Source: Pseudacidovorax sp. RU35E (lineage in GTDB: Bacteria; Pseudomonadota; Gammaproteobacteria; Burkholderiales; Burkholderiaceae_C). From it: a stretch of DNA of 64,000 nt. Shown piece by piece: positions 32,795-44,089 of the stretch (position 1 is the first letter of the stretch; each line of letters starts with the position of its first letter). Made by a program: the position numbers and the translations under genes. The notes beneath the pieces were generated by a model. That model was not told where the DNA came from. It did not search any database and saw nothing but the letters and a program-made list of their open reading frames with translations. Location of the stretch: the NCBI RefSeq assembly GCF_900156165.1, contig NZ_FTMY01000004.1, positions 398,139 to 462,138 on the forward strand, read 5' to 3'.

Positions 32795-33673
32795 ATGAAC
32801 GCGCAAGCAATCGCGCAGGTGCTCGCCAGCGGCGTGCTGATGGGGCTCATGTACGCCCTCATCGCCGTCGGCCTGTCGCTCATCTTCGGGCTGATGGACG
32901 TCGTGAACTTCGCCCACGGCGAGTTCCTGATGATGGGCATGTACCTCACCTTCGGCCTGGCGGTGGGCCTGCACCTGGACCCGCTCATCGGCATGCCGAT
33001 CGTGGGTGCGGTGCTGTTCATGGCGGGGGTGCTGGTGTACCTGCTGATCGTGCGCCATGCCATGCGGGCCAAGGCCAACGTGGGCATGGTGCAGATCTTC
33101 TCCACCTTCGGCCTGGGCACGCTGATGCAGGGCCTGGCCCAGTACTTCTTCACGCCCGACTACCGCCAGATCAGCAACAGCTGGCTGGCGAACAAGACGG
33201 TGGAGATCGGCGGCGTCTTCCTGCCGCAGCCGCAGATCGCGGGCGCCGTGGTCTCGCTGCTGGCCTTCGGCGGGCTGTACCTGCTGATGTCGCGCACCGA
33301 CTTCGGCCGCGCGCTGGAAGCCACGCGCGAGGACCAGGGCGCCGTGGCGCTGGTGGGCATCGACCGCAACCGCGTCTTCGCCCTGGGCTGGGGCCTGGGC
33401 CTGGCGATGGTGGGCGTGGCCGGCGCCATGCTGGCCAACTTCTATTACATCCATCCGCAGGTGGGCGGCGCCTTCAGCGGCATCGCCTATGTGGTGGTCG
33501 CCCTGGGCGGCTTCGGCAGCGTGTTCGGCGCGCTGGTGGGTGGCGTGGTGGTCGGGCTGGTGGAGGCCATGACCACGCTGGTGCTGCCCGCCTCGCTCAA
33601 GACCGTGGGCGTGTATGCCCTGTACCTGCTGGTGGTGCTGCTGCGTCCCAGCGGCCTTTTCGGGAGACTCTGA
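32795..33673 (+). CDS. ABC transporter permease, LivH type
   Basis: A 292-residue permease with about eight membrane segments; the LivH hallmark LIFGLMDVVNFAHGEFLMMG lies near residue 30. The end, VVLLRPSGLFGRL, is typical. It starts 15 bp after the binding-protein gene, and its TGA overlaps the LivM ATG (TGATG). Confidence 0.93.
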   Translation: MNAQAIAQVLASGVLMGLMYALIAVGLSLIFGLMDVVNFAHGEFLMMGMYLTFGLAVGLHLDPLIGMPIVGAVLFMAGVLVYLLIVRHAMRAKANVGMVQIFSTFGLGTLMQGLAQYFFTPDYRQISNSWLANKTVEIGGVFLPQPQIAGAVVSLLAFGGLYLLMSRTDFGRALEATREDQGAVALVGIDRNRVFALGWGLGLAMVGVAGAMLANFYYIHPQVGGAFSGIAYVVVALGGFGSVFGALVGGVVVGLVEAMTTLVLPASLKTVGVYALYLLVVLLRPSGLFGRL

Positions 33674-34710
33674 TGACCGACGCAGCCCTCGCTGCCTCCG
33701 CCGCCGTCGGCACGCCGGCCGCCGGCGCGCTGCAGGCCCATGGCGCGCACCGCCGCCGCCAGCTGCTGTCCGGCGCCGTCGTGCTGGCCCTGCTGGCCGC
33801 CCTGCCGCTGCTGGTGGGCGATGCCTACCTGCGCAACATCCTCATCCTCACGCTCATGTATGCCGCGCTGGCGCAGGCCTGGAACATCCTGGGCGGCTAC
33901 TGCGGCCAGATCTCGCTGGGCCATGCGCTGTACTTCGGTGCGGGCGCCTACGCCACCAGCGTGCTGTTCGTGAACTTCGGCGTGCTCCCCTGGTTCGGCA
34001 TGGTGGCCGGTGCGCTGCTGGCCGCCATCATGGCGCTGCTGCTGGGCTGGCTGTGCTTTCGCCTCAAGGGCCACTACTACGCCATCGCCACGCTGGTGAT
34101 CGCGGAGATCGGCCTGCTGCTGGTGCACAACTGGGACTACGTGGGCGCCGCCATGGGCATCCAGTGGCCGCTGGGCCCCGACAGCTGGGCCACGTTGCAG
34201 TTCGCCCGCGACAAGGCGCCGTACTTCTACTTCGTGCTGGCCCTGTTCGCGCTGACCTGGCTGATCACCTTCTGGGTCGAGGGATCGCGCTGGGGCTACT
34301 GGTGGCGCGCCGTCAAGGACAACCCCGAAGCCAGCGAAAGCCTGGGCGTGACGGTGTTCCGCTCCAAGATGGCGGCAGCGGCCCTGTCGGCGAGCCTGAC
34401 GGCGATCGCCGGCGGCTTCTACGCGGCCTTCGTGGCCTACATCGACCCGGACAGCGTCATGCACTTCCGCTTCTCGCTGCTGATGGTGCTGCCGGTGGTG
34501 CTGGGCGGCATCGGTACGCTGTGGGGCCCGCTGCTGGGTGCGGTGATCCTGATCCCGCTGACCGAGGCCATCCGCAGCTACATGGGCGGCTCGGGCACCG
34601 GCACCGACCTGATCGTCTACGGCGCGCTCGTGATGGGCGTGGCCGTGCTCAAGCCCGAAGGCCTGATCGGCCTGTTCAGCGGCCTGCGCCGCAAGGCAGG
34701 TGCCGCATGA
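33673..34710 (+). CDS. ABC transporter permease, LivM type
   Basis: A 345-residue permease with a LivM signature: AWNILGGYCGQISLGHALYF and RGLWWRAVKDNPEASESLGV-like segment GYWWRAVKDNPEASESLGVT, ending KPEGLIGLFSGLRRK. An N-terminal cytoplasmic extension of about 35 residues precedes the first helix. Start and stop overlap both neighbours by a few bases, consistent with strict translational coupling. Confidence 0.93.
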   Translation: MTDAALAASAAVGTPAAGALQAHGAHRRRQLLSGAVVLALLAALPLLVGDAYLRNILILTLMYAALAQAWNILGGYCGQISLGHALYFGAGAYATSVLFVNFGVLPWFGMVAGALLAAIMALLLGWLCFRLKGHYYAIATLVIAEIGLLLVHNWDYVGAAMGIQWPLGPDSWATLQFARDKAPYFYFVLALFALTWLITFWVEGSRWGYWWRAVKDNPEASESLGVTVFRSKMAAAALSASLTAIAGGFYAAFVAYIDPDSVMHFRFSLLMVLPVVLGGIGTLWGPLLGAVILIPLTEAIRSYMGGSGTGTDLIVYGALVMGVAVLKPEGLIGLFSGLRRKAGAA

Positions 34711-35475
34711 ACGCCGCGACCGCTGTGCAACCGGTATCCGCGCCCGCAGCCGTGTCCGGCCAGCCCATCCTGCAGCTGACCGACATCTGGCAGCGCTTCG
34801 GCGGCCTGGTGGCGAATGCCGAAGTGACCTTCGACGTGCCGCGCGGCCAGATCCTCGGACTCATCGGCCCCAACGGCGCGGGCAAGTCCACGCTGTTCGG
34901 CATCATCGCCGGCGCCCGCGCGCCGGTGCAGGGCCGCGTGGTGTTCGAGGGGCGTGACGTGACGTCGCTCGACGCGCCGGCGCGCTGCGCCCTGGGTATC
35001 GCCCGCACCTACCAGGTGCCGCGTTCCTTCGACAGCATGAGCGTGCTGGACAACGTGATGGTGGGCAGCTTCACGCGCCACAGCCGCGCCGCTGCCGCCC
35101 GCGAAGCGGCGCTGGAGGTGCTGGACTTCACCGGCCTCATCGGCCGTGCCGGCGCTTCGGCCGGCGACCTCACGCCGCCCGAGAAGCGCCGGCTGGAAGT
35201 GGCGCGCGCCCTGGCCACCGAGCCTCGCCTGCTGCTGCTCGACGAGGTGATGACCGGCCTCACGCCCAGCGAGGCCCGCAAGGGCGTCGAACTCATCCGC
35301 CGCATCCGCGACCGCGGCATCACCGTGATCATGGTCGAGCACGTCATGGAGATCGTCATGCCCCTGGTGGACCGGGCCATCGTGCTCAACCTCGGGCGCG
35401 TGCTCAGCCAGGGCGCACCCAAGGACGTGGTGCGCGATCCGGCCGTCGTGGCCGCCTACCTCGGAGACCGCCACC

Positions 35476-35486
<11 letters not shown>
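34707..35486 (+). CDS. ABC transporter ATP-binding protein, LivG type
   Basis: A 259-residue ATPase. Walker A GPNGAGKST is at residues 54-62, Walker B is LLLLDEV and the switch His is in MVEHVMEIV. The signature (C-loop) reads LTPPEKRRLEVARAL in place of LSGGQ, a variant seen in some LivG/amide-type transporters but worth noting. ATG 34707 overlaps the LivM stop (ATGA). It pairs with the LivF-type ATPase next door. Confidence 0.92.
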
Positions 35487-36183
<697 letters not shown>

Positions 36184-36221
36184 GAGCAGCCCGCATCCAG
36201 ACCTTTGCCCGAGGACCTTCC

Positions 36222-37016
36222 ATGTCGCTCCCCCACATCTGGCAGCAACCCGGCGATCTGCGCCAGGCCGTCCGCCGCAAGGAATTCCGTGGCCATACCG
36301 CCGGCCAGGCGCCCGGCCATGCCCAGGGCAACCTGGCGATCCTGCCGCGTGCCTATGCCGACGAGTTCCTGCGCTTCTGCCGCCTCAATCCCAAGCCGTG
36401 TCCGGTGATCGGCATGACCGAGCCCGGCGATCCCCGCGTGCCCGAACTGGGCGCCGACATCGACCTGCGCTTCGACGTGCCGGGCTACTGCGTGTTCCGC
36501 GATGGCGAGAAGGTCGACGAGGTGGACGACCTGGGCGCGCTCTGGCAGGACGACATGGTCGGCTTCGTGCTCGGCTGCTCGCTGTCCTTCGAGGCGGCGC
36601 TGATCGATGCGCGCGTGCCGGTGCGCCACATCGACAACGACCACACCGTGCCCATGTACAACACAAGCCTGCCCAACGGCAAGGCCGGCCGCTTCGGCGG
36701 CAACATGGTGGTGAGCATGCGGCCGATGACGCCGGCGCAGGCCATCCGCGCCATCCAGGTCACCTCGCGCTTTCCGGCGGTGCACGGCGCGCCGGTGCAC
36801 TTCGGCGACCCGGCCGCCATCGGCATCGCCGACCTGTCGCGGCCCGACTACGGCGCGCCCTCCGAGATCCGCGAGGGCGAGGTGCCCGTCTTCTGGGCCT
36901 GCGGCGTGACGCCCCAGCAGGCCATCCGCGTGGCCAGGCCGCCGCTGGCCTTCACACACAAGCCCGGCCACATGCTGGTGGCCGACGTACGCAACAGCGA
37001 ACTGGCCGCCTTCTGA
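36222..37016 (+). CDS. DUF1445 putative hydro-lyase / D-glutamate cyclase-like protein
   Basis: A 264-residue DUF1445 protein. The family includes the C-terminal domain of the mammalian D-glutamate cyclase (D-Glu to 5-oxo-D-proline). Diagnostic stretches are [57 protein letters not shown] and [11 protein letters not shown], ending [21 protein letters not shown] lies 7 bases before ATG 36222. It stands between the importer and pxpA, so it may make or process 5-oxoproline or a related cyclic amide for the enzymes downstream. Confidence 0.88.
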   Translation: MSLPHIWQQPGDLRQAVRRKEFRGHTAGQAPGHAQGNLAILPRAYADEFLRFCRLNPKPCPVIGMTEPGDPRVPELGADIDLRFDVPGYCVFRDGEKVDEVDDLGALWQDDMVGFVLGCSLSFEAALIDARVPVRHIDNDHTVPMYNTSLPNGKAGRFGGNMVVSMRPMTPAQAIRAIQVTSRFPAVHGAPVHFGDPAAIGIADLSRPDYGAPSEIREGEVPVFWACGVTPQQAIRVARPPLAFTHKPGHMLVADVRNSELAAF

Positions 37017-37027
37017 ACGGGATTGCG

Positions 37028-37807
37028 ATGAACATCGACATCAACAGCGACCTGGGCGAGAGCTTCGGCGCCTGGCGCATGGGCGACGACGCCGCCATGC
37101 TCGACGTGGTCAGCAGCGCGAACGTGGCCTGCGGCTTCCATGCGGGTGACCCGGCCGGCATCCTGGGCACCTTGCGCGCGGCGGCCGAGCGTGACGTGAC
37201 CGTGGGTGCGCATGTGTCCTACCCGGACCTGGCCGGCTTCGGCCGCCGCAACATGGACATGGGCAGCAGCGACCTGCGGGCCGCCGTCATCTACCAGATC
37301 GGCGCCCTGCAGGGTCTGGCCGCCGCCGCCGGCACGCGCGTGCGCTACGTCAAACCACATGGCGCGCTCTACAACTTCATCGCACACGACGAGCGGCAGG
37401 CGCAGGACGTGATCGCGGCCATCCGCGCCATCGATCCCACCCTCGTGCTGGTCGTGCTGGCCGGCTCGCCCCTGACGGGCTGGGCCCGCGCCGCGGGCCT
37501 GCGCACCGTGGCCGAGGCCTTTGCCGACCGCGGCTACCGGCCCGATGGCAGCCTGGTGCCGCGCAACCAGCCCGGCGCGGTGCTGCATGACCCGGCCGCC
37601 GTGGCCGACCGCATGGCCCAGCTGGTGCGCGAGGGCACCGTGGTGGCCAACGACGGCAGCACCGTGCGCGTGGCGGCCGACTCCATCTGCGTGCATGGCG
37701 ACAGCCCCGGCGCCGTGGCCATGGCGCGTGCGCTTCGCGAGCGGCTGGTGGCCGAGTGCGTGGCCATCCGCAGCTTCGTGGAAACGCAACCAGGGGTGGC
37801 CGCGTGA
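37028..37807 (+). CDS. pxpA: 5-oxoprolinase subunit A (LamB/YcsF family)
   Basis: A 259-residue PxpA. With PxpB and PxpC it performs the ATP-dependent opening of 5-oxoproline to glutamate. The signature [20 protein letters not shown] and [20 protein letters not shown], plus [16 protein letters not shown] and [12 protein letters not shown], is unmistakable. It ends in the GTGA overlap with the PxpBC fusion gene. Confidence 0.95.
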   Translation: MNIDINSDLGESFGAWRMGDDAAMLDVVSSANVACGFHAGDPAGILGTLRAAAERDVTVGAHVSYPDLAGFGRRNMDMGSSDLRAAVIYQIGALQGLAAAAGTRVRYVKPHGALYNFIAHDERQAQDVIAAIRAIDPTLVLVVLAGSPLTGWARAAGLRTVAEAFADRGYRPDGSLVPRNQPGAVLHDPAAVADRMAQLVREGTVVANDGSTVRVAADSICVHGDSPGAVAMARALRERLVAECVAIRSFVETQPGVAA

Positions 37808-39417
37808 GCCTGCGCGTGTTGCCTGCCTCCACCCGCTCGGTGCTGGTGGAGCTGGACGATCTGGCCCAGACGCTGGGCCTGCTGGCCTCGCTGCAGGCCA
37901 GTCCCATCGACGGTGTGGGCGAGATCGTGCCCGGCGCCCGCACCCTGCTGATCGACTTCGATCCGCAGCGCATCGACCGCGAGCGGCTAGCGGCGGCCCT
38001 GGCCGACCGTCCGCGCGAAGGCGTGGAGGCCAGCGCCGGGGCGGTGATCGAACTGCCCGTGCACTACGACGGCGAGGACCTGGCCGAAGTGGCGGCGCTG
38101 CTCGGCACCACACCCGAGGACGTGGTGCGCCGCCACACCTGCACCGACTGGTTCGTGGCCTTCACCGGCTTCGCGCCGGGCTTCGCCTATCTGAGCGGCG
38201 GCGACGAACTGCTGCAGCGCGTGCCCCGGCGCAACTCGCCGCGCACGCGCATCCCGCCCGGCGCCGTGGCCGTGGCGGGCGGCTTCAGCGGCGTCTATCC
38301 CAAGGCCAGCCCCGGTGGCTGGCAGTTGCTGGGCCAGACGCCCGTGCCCATGTGGGACCTGGATCGCGACCCGCCTGCGCTGCTGCAGCCCGGGCAGCGG
38401 GTGCGCTTCGTGGATGCGGGGGCTCGGCCGGTGGCCGTGCCTGCTGGCGCCGCTGCGGCGCCGGCGCCTGTGGCGCATGCGAGGGAGGGCCTGCAGGCAC
38501 CCGGCCTCACCATCGTCCAGCCCGGCCTGCAGGCCCTGCTGCAGGACCAAGGGCGGCCGGGCCAGGCCGGGCAGGGCGTTTCTGCCTCCGGCGCCATGGA
38601 CCGCGGCGCGCTGCGTGCGGCCAACCGCCTGGTGGGCAATGCCATCGACGCCGCCTGCATCGAGGTGGCCCAGGGCGGCTTCGTGCTGCAGAGCCGCGGC
38701 GACACGGTGGTGGCCGTCACCGGCGCCATCGGCCCGCTCACACTGCGCGCGCCCGATGGCCGCCAGTGGCCCGTGCCGCGCCATGCGCCGCTGGCGCTGG
38801 GCGAGGGCGACCTTCTGCTGCTGGGCGAGCCCGAGGCCAGCGTGCGCAGCTACATCGCGCTGCGCGGCGGCATCGACCGCGCGCCGGTCATGGGCAGCCT
38901 GGCCAGCGACACGCTGGCCCAGGTCGGCCCGGCGCCGCTCGTCGCGGGCGACTGGCTGCCCGCACGCAGCGACACGGCCCGCGGACTGCGCGCGGTTGGC
39001 GAGGCCGAGTTGCCCCGCGACGACCTGCCGCGCGCTGGCGCCCTCGTCACGCTCGACATCCAGCTGGGCCCGCGCACCGACTGGTTCACGCCCGAGGCCG
39101 TGGCGCTGCTCGCCGCGCAGGAATGGACCGTCACGCCCCAGTCCAACCGCGTCGGCTTGCGCATCCAGGGCGCCGAGCCGCTCGCCCGCGCCATCGCGCG
39201 CGAGCTGCCCAGCGAGGGCACGGCCCTGGGCGCGATCCAGGTGCCGGCCAGCGGCCAGCCCGTGCTCTTCCTGGCGGACCATCCGCTCACCGGCGGCTAT
39301 CCCGTCATCGGCTGCATCGCGCCCTGGCATCTCGACCTGGCGGGCCAGATCCCGGTGGGTGCGCGCATCCGCTTCCATGTCGTCGCCGGCTTCACGCCCA
39401 TCGAATTCCGAGACTGA
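37804..39417 (+). CDS. Fused 5-oxoprolinase subunits B and C (KipI-KipA/AHS1-AHS2 fusion)
   Basis: A 537-residue fusion. Residues 1 to about 210 are PxpB/KipI-like (AHS1: [20 protein letters not shown] and [20 protein letters not shown]). An Ala/Pro-rich linker (about 210-232) leads to PxpC/KipA (AHS2: [55 protein letters not shown]). GTG 37804 is used because it overlaps the pxpA stop (GTGA). The AHS1-AHS2 unit is also the carboxyltransferase part of urea carboxylase. The next gene encodes biotin carboxylase plus a biotin carrier, so this fusion may act as a lactam or amide carboxyltransferase instead of, or as well as, a plain 5-oxoprolinase. Confidence 0.93.
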   Translation: MSLRVLPASTRSVLVELDDLAQTLGLLASLQASPIDGVGEIVPGARTLLIDFDPQRIDRERLAAALADRPREGVEASAGAVIELPVHYDGEDLAEVAALLGTTPEDVVRRHTCTDWFVAFTGFAPGFAYLSGGDELLQRVPRRNSPRTRIPPGAVAVAGGFSGVYPKASPGGWQLLGQTPVPMWDLDRDPPALLQPGQRVRFVDAGARPVAVPAGAAAAPAPVAHAREGLQAPGLTIVQPGLQALLQDQGRPGQAGQGVSASGAMDRGALRAANRLVGNAIDAACIEVAQGGFVLQSRGDTVVAVTGAIGPLTLRAPDGRQWPVPRHAPLALGEGDLLLLGEPEASVRSYIALRGGIDRAPVMGSLASDTLAQVGPAPLVAGDWLPARSDTARGLRAVGEAELPRDDLPRAGALVTLDIQLGPRTDWFTPEAVALLAAQEWTVTPQSNRVGLRIQGAEPLARAIARELPSEGTALGAIQVPASGQPVLFLADHPLTGGYPVIGCIAPWHLDLAGQIPVGARIRFHVVAGFTPIEFRD

Positions 39418-39421
39418 TCCC

Positions 39422-41152
39422 ATGAAGAAAGTCCTGATCGCCAACCGGGGGGAGATCGCTGTGCGCATCGCCCGCGCCTGCGCCGACTACGGCGTGCAGT
39501 CGGTGGCCGTGTACGCTGACCCCGACATCGACGCGCTGCATGTGCGCGTGGCCGACGAGGCCTATGGCCTAGACGGCCAGCGCCCCGCCGACACCTACCT
39601 GCACATCGACAAGCTGTTGGCCATCGCCCGCCGCAGCGGCGCCGATGCGGTGCATCCGGGCTACGGCTTCCTGTCCGAGAACGCGGCCTTCGCCCAGGCG
39701 GTGATCGACGCGGGCCTGGCCTGGATCGGCCCGCCGCCCTCGGCCATCGCCCGGCTGGGCGACAAGGTCGAGGCGCGCAAGATCGCACTCAAGGTGGGCG
39801 CGCCGCTGGTCGAGGGCACGGCCGATCCGGTCGAGAGCGCCGCGGCGGTCGAGGCCTTCGCCCGCACCCATGGCCTGCCGATCATCATCAAGGCGGCCTT
39901 CGGCGGCGGTGGCCGCGGCATGAAGATCGCCTGGCGGCTGGACGAGGTGGCCGAGCTGTACGAGTCGGCCGTGCGCGAGGCCGTCACGGCCTTCGGCCGC
40001 GGCGAATGCTTCGTCGAGCAGTTCCTCGACAGGCCGCGCCACATCGAGGCCCAGGTCATCGCCGACACGCACGGCCATGTGCTGGTGCTGGGCACGCGCG
40101 ACTGCTCGCTGCAGCGGCGCAACCAGAAGCTGGTGGAAGAGGCGCCCGCGCCCTTCATCAGCGAGGCACAGCGCGCACGCATCCACCAGGCCGCGCGCGA
40201 CATCTGCGCCGAGGCGGGCTACGTGGGCGCGGGCACGGTCGAGTTCCTGCTCAGCCAGAGCGGCGCCATCTCCTTTCTGGAGGTCAACACGCGGCTGCAG
40301 GTGGAGCATCCGGTGACCGAAGAGACCTGCGGCCTGGACCTGGTGGTCGAGCAGCTGCGCGTGGCCGACGGCCTGCCGCTCACGCTGCGCGAGACGCCGG
40401 CACCGCGCGGCCATGCGATCGAGTTCCGCATCAATGCCGAGGACGTGGGCCGCGGCTTCCTGCCCGCCCCGGGGCCGGTGACCTTGTTCGAGCCGCCTGC
40501 CGGCCCGGGCGTGCGGGTCGATGCCGGCGTCTATAGCGGCGCGGTGGTGCCCGGCAACTTCGACTCGCTGATGGCCAAGCTGATCGTCACGGGCGCCACG
40601 CGCGAACAGGCGCTGGCCCGCGCACGACGCGCGCTGGCCGAGTTCCGCATCGAGGGTGTGGCCACGGTGCTGCCCTTCCACCGTGCGGTGCTGCAGCAGC
40701 CGGACTTCATCGGCGACGACGGCTTCAAGGTGCATACGCGCTGGATCGAGACCGACTTCGCCGAACCGCTGGCGGCGGCCGTGCGGGCCGAGCCGGCGCC
40801 AGGCGAAGCACTGCAGCGCACCGCCATCGAGATCGACGGACGGCGCGTGAGCCTGGGCCTGCCTGCGCTGCTGCTGCGCGGCCTGGCGGCCGGCGCAGGC
40901 AGCGCCCCCACGTCCGACGCGCCGGCCGAATCTGCCGCCGACCCGGCCGCCGTGGCCGCACCCATCGCCGGCACGCTGCAGGCCTGGAAGGTGGAGGAGG
41001 GCGAGGAGGTCGCCGAAGGCCAGCTCATCGCGGTGATGGAGGCCATGAAGATGGAGATGCAGGTCAACGCCCACCGCGCGGGGCGCGTGGCGCTGAAGGC
41101 GGTGGCCGGCGCCTACCTGGCCGCGGGCGCACCACTGGCGCACATCGGCTGA
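39422..41152 (+). CDS. Biotin carboxylase with C-terminal biotin carrier domain
   Basis: A 576-residue protein. The biotin-carboxylase domain fills residues 1 to about 450: [51 protein letters not shown], and the active-site stretch [20 protein letters not shown]. An Ala-rich linker follows, then a BCCP domain with EAMKMEM; the biotinyl Lys is residue 543. No acyl-CoA carboxyltransferase gene is nearby. ATG 39422 is 4 bp past the PxpBC stop. With the AHS1-AHS2 fusion the set reproduces the domain content of urea carboxylase, split over two proteins. Confidence 0.93.
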   Translation: MKKVLIANRGEIAVRIARACADYGVQSVAVYADPDIDALHVRVADEAYGLDGQRPADTYLHIDKLLAIARRSGADAVHPGYGFLSENAAFAQAVIDAGLAWIGPPPSAIARLGDKVEARKIALKVGAPLVEGTADPVESAAAVEAFARTHGLPIIIKAAFGGGGRGMKIAWRLDEVAELYESAVREAVTAFGRGECFVEQFLDRPRHIEAQVIADTHGHVLVLGTRDCSLQRRNQKLVEEAPAPFISEAQRARIHQAARDICAEAGYVGAGTVEFLLSQSGAISFLEVNTRLQVEHPVTEETCGLDLVVEQLRVADGLPLTLRETPAPRGHAIEFRINAEDVGRGFLPAPGPVTLFEPPAGPGVRVDAGVYSGAVVPGNFDSLMAKLIVTGATREQALARARRALAEFRIEGVATVLPFHRAVLQQPDFIGDDGFKVHTRWIETDFAEPLAAAVRAEPAPGEALQRTAIEIDGRRVSLGLPALLLRGLAAGAGSAPTSDAPAESAADPAAVAAPIAGTLQAWKVEEGEEVAEGQLIAVMEAMKMEMQVNAHRAGRVALKAVAGAYLAAGAPLAHIG

Positions 41153-41207
41153 GACCGCGTCGCGCACGGCCCGCAGCGCACACGCACGGCCAAGGCCTGC
41201 AGTCTTC

Positions 41208-42101
41208 TCAAGGCTGGTAGTCGAACAGGGCCTGCCCGTGATCGACGAGCAGTTGCAAGGTCCGCCGCACGGCGGGCGACATGTAGCCTTCCTTGCGCAG
41301 TGCCACGCCGAACTTGCGCGCCATGGCCAGGTCCTGCACCGGCAGCGCCACCAGGCCATCGGGCAGCATGCGGTGCGACGTGAACACGACCAGGTCGTGG
41401 ATGCGCGCGATGCCCAGCAGCAGCGCCGGGGAGTTCGACTGCATCTGGATTGGTGGCGGCGGCAGTTGAAGCTCCTGCAGTCGCCGGTCCCACCATTGGC
41501 GGCTGGGGATGTCCCGGGTCGGCACCGCCCACGACGACGCCATCAGGTCGCGCGCGCCCAGGTCCTGGCGGCCCGCAAGCGGATGGCCCGCGCGCACGGC
41601 CGGACCGACCAGGTCGTCGATCAGCGGCACCGTGTGCAGGTCGGGCTCGGGCGGCAGCAGGCCCAGCAGCAGGTCGATGCGCCCTTCGCGCAACTCGCGT
41701 CGCATGCCGATGTTGGTGCCCAGCACCACCTCGAACTGGATGCCGCTTTGCGAGAGCAACTGCGCGCAGATCTGGGGCAGCACATGGGCGGCCGTGCTCA
41801 GGCCGCTGCCGATGCGCACCTGCCCTGAGGCGCCGCTCGAGAAGTCGCGCAGCTCCTGCTGCACCTGGCTGGCATGCTGCAGCAGCGGCCGGGCACGCTC
41901 CAGCAGAAGCAGGCCCGATGCGGTCAGCGCCACGCCCTGGGCATCGCGCTCGATCAGCCGCTCGCCCACCGCCGCCTCGAGCCGGCGTATGCATTTGGTG
42001 ATGGCGGGTTGGCTGCGGCCGAGGACATCGGCGGCGCGGCTGACGTTGCCGAGGGTCGCCACGGTCTCGAAGAACTTGAGGTCGCGCAGGTTGTAGTCCA
42101 T
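41208..42101 (-). CDS. LysR family transcriptional regulator
   Basis: A 297-residue LysR regulator of the GbpR/CbbR-like style: MDYNLRDLKFFETVATLGNV and RAADVLGRSQPAITKCIRRL, then an effector domain (QVRIGSGLSTAAHVLPQICA, GRIDLLLGLLPPEPD). It is convergent with the biotin-carboxylase gene (55 bp gap), so it may or may not regulate that operon. It marks the edge of the conserved segment; the next 800 bp upstream is gene-free and starts the accessory island. Confidence 0.88.
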   Translation of the reverse strand: MDYNLRDLKFFETVATLGNVSRAADVLGRSQPAITKCIRRLEAAVGERLIERDAQGVALTASGLLLLERARPLLQHASQVQQELRDFSSGASGQVRIGSGLSTAAHVLPQICAQLLSQSGIQFEVVLGTNIGMRRELREGRIDLLLGLLPPEPDLHTVPLIDDLVGPAVRAGHPLAGRQDLGARDLMASSWAVPTRDIPSRQWWDRRLQELQLPPPPIQMQSNSPALLLGIARIHDLVVFTSHRMLPDGLVALPVQDLAMARKFGVALRKEGYMSPAVRRTLQLLVDHGQALFDYQP

Positions 42102-42898
42102 GAATAAAGGATATGGAAGTCCCCTGACCGCCGTAGCTGTGAAGTTAGTTCACGCTGGCACCTCGAATGGGATTCCTCGCCCTTTACCACGCAAGAAAGG
42201 CATCATGCCAATCTAGCAACCTGCAGCGCTGGACAAGCCGCCTCAACTGTTCCCAAGTAGATCTCTTCTCGCCGATCCACGGCCGGCACTCTAGCCGCTG
42301 TAGCGCTGAGGTGTCAAACGGACGTGCCGCTCGTCCGCATCCCGCAGTGCATCCCTTTTACCGCTGCCTGGGTCATCAACAAGCCTAAGTGGGCGTTGGC
42401 GTAGTTCTGCCGTTCAGCGGCACCTGGGGCGGCAGAGACCTCAAGCACGATTCAACAGTGATCGTCGGGGCACGTCGACAGTCCTGGACGTAGGGTTGCC
42501 AGCACAGCGCGTTCACAACCGGCTCGCCCCAGCCCTGGCCTAATCCTGATAGGGTCCGACGGCGCGCGTGGCCAGGTGTTCGGTGGCCCTTGACACGTCC
42601 AGCTACACGTTGTCGATGTAACGGCGGACCAGGTGATGGCCAAGAGATTCGACAGCACGTTCCGGCGAGACGACCTCAAGATCAGGCTGGTGGTGCGCGT
42701 GGAGACACTGGACGGATTTCATTGCCGCCGAATAGCAGCTCGTCGGCACATCGGGCCGGCTCCCCGTGGCCCCGTGCCGGCAGAACCGCGTTCTTTTGCG
42801 TCTGCGACGTCGGCGACGGCTGGATAGGCGTATCGTCCCAACCGGGCCCGCTGCCGCCGCATGTCGTGGCGGCCCGGTACACCTTCCGAAGGCTTCCG
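42102..42898. other. Gene-free stretch at the left edge of the accessory island
   Basis: About 800 bp with lower GC and no frame that looks like a gene. Several overlapping short frames occur (for example 42452-42679 reverse, 42633-42827 forward) without recognisable motifs. The LysR promoter must lie at its left end and the promoter of the exported-protein gene at its right end. It may be decayed mobile DNA. Confidence 0.5.
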
Positions 42899-43570
42899 AT
42901 GCTCTTCCGTTCCCTAGTCCCCGCCCGTTGGGCCCTGGCCATTGCCGTCTGCTGCGTGGGCACAGGCGCGCTCCATGCACAGCCCGCGCCGCCGATGCCG
43001 ACCCCGACGGTGGCCGACAAGCCGGTTCGGCTGCGCGGGACTCTCGTAGCGGTCGACGCCACGACGATCACCTTGAAGGAGCGAGGCGGTGAAACCGTCG
43101 CGCTTGCCCGACCCGCTGGAATGGCGATCTCCGAGGTCTATCCGATCCGGCTAGCCGACATCCGGCCGGGCAGCTACATCGGCACCGCGGCCGTACCGCA
43201 GGCCGACGGCACGCAGCGTGCCCTTGAGGTGGTGATATTTCCCGAAGCCGCGCGCGGCACTGCCGAAGGCCACTTCCCCTGGGACCTCCTGCCCGAAAGC
43301 ACAATGACAAACGCCACCGTGGCCGGCATTACGGCAGCGCCTACATCGGTGCCGGGCGGGCAGCAGCTCGTGCTGAAGTACTCGGGAGGCGAGAAGACGA
43401 TCGTCGTGCCGGCCGATGTGCCGGTGGTTAGCTTTAAGCCTGGCAACGACGACGAACGAACCCTGCTGGTGCCCGGTGCCAGGGTGCTGGTGAACGCACA
43501 GATGAAGGACGGTAGGCCCACCGCCTTACGAGTCAACGTCGGCCGCAACGGCTTCGAGCCGCCGATGTGA
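42899..43570 (+). CDS. Exported protein of unknown function (DUF5666-like beta-rich)
   Basis: A 223-residue protein with a Sec-type signal (MLFRSLVPARWALAIAVCCV, cleavage near LHAQP). The mature part is rich in beta strands: RLRGTLVAVDATTITLKERG, IRLADIRPGSYIGTAA and LVPGARVLVNAQMKDGRPTA. This looks like repeated OB-type strands resembling DUF5666 proteins; I do not know a function. ATG 42899 starts the signal peptide; the frame is open to 42590 but that part is not convincing. It is alone between gene-poor stretches, in the island. Periplasmic location expected. Confidence 0.7.
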   Translation: MLFRSLVPARWALAIAVCCVGTGALHAQPAPPMPTPTVADKPVRLRGTLVAVDATTITLKERGGETVALARPAGMAISEVYPIRLADIRPGSYIGTAAVPQADGTQRALEVVIFPEAARGTAEGHFPWDLLPESTMTNATVAGITAAPTSVPGGQQLVLKYSGGEKTIVVPADVPVVSFKPGNDDERTLLVPGARVLVNAQMKDGRPTALRVNVGRNGFEPPM

Positions 43571-44089
43571 GGGAAGGCTTGCAGGGGAGCCCTACGGCTT
43601 CCAGGCCCGGAACGGCAAAGCATTCGGATCACCCAGGTGGAACGGGCGCTTGCCATAGGGCGGAGGTCCGCCGGACGGGAGGCGGCGGCACGGCACCCCG
43701 CTTGACCGGCGCGCGCTTGCCTTCCCTTCCAGCCTTATTGCCTCCATGAACAAAGCCCTCTCCGTCGGCAGCCGCTTCTGTGCGGGCTGCGCCGTTGTCT
43801 GCAGACTGCTGCTGGCGCTGCTCGAGTTCATGAGCTGGGAGCAGGTACGGCGGAAGTCATCATGGAGTGCGGCAACCGCAACACCGGCACCGCAACCCTG
43901 ATCCTGCAGCACCTGGGCAACGTGTCGGTCGGCGCCTGCTTGATAGCGCTGCCTCAGACGCTGCTAGGACTTAATGCCGAGATGACTCGAGTCTGCAACG
44001 TGCCGGCAGCGTACCTTTGATCCGGGTGGGTGCTTTGTGGCTCGCGGTCAAGCCGCTGCGCATGCGAGCTGGCATCGAGGCCGCGCTTG
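43571..44089. other. Gene-poor stretch before the IS66 remnant
   Basis: About 520 bp without a supported gene. A short frame at 43746-43901 (about 51 residues, MNKALSVGSRFCAGCAVVCR) and an open segment near 43880-44020 reading TLILQHLGNVSVGACLIALP have no recognisable family and may be decayed fragments. Confidence 0.45.
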
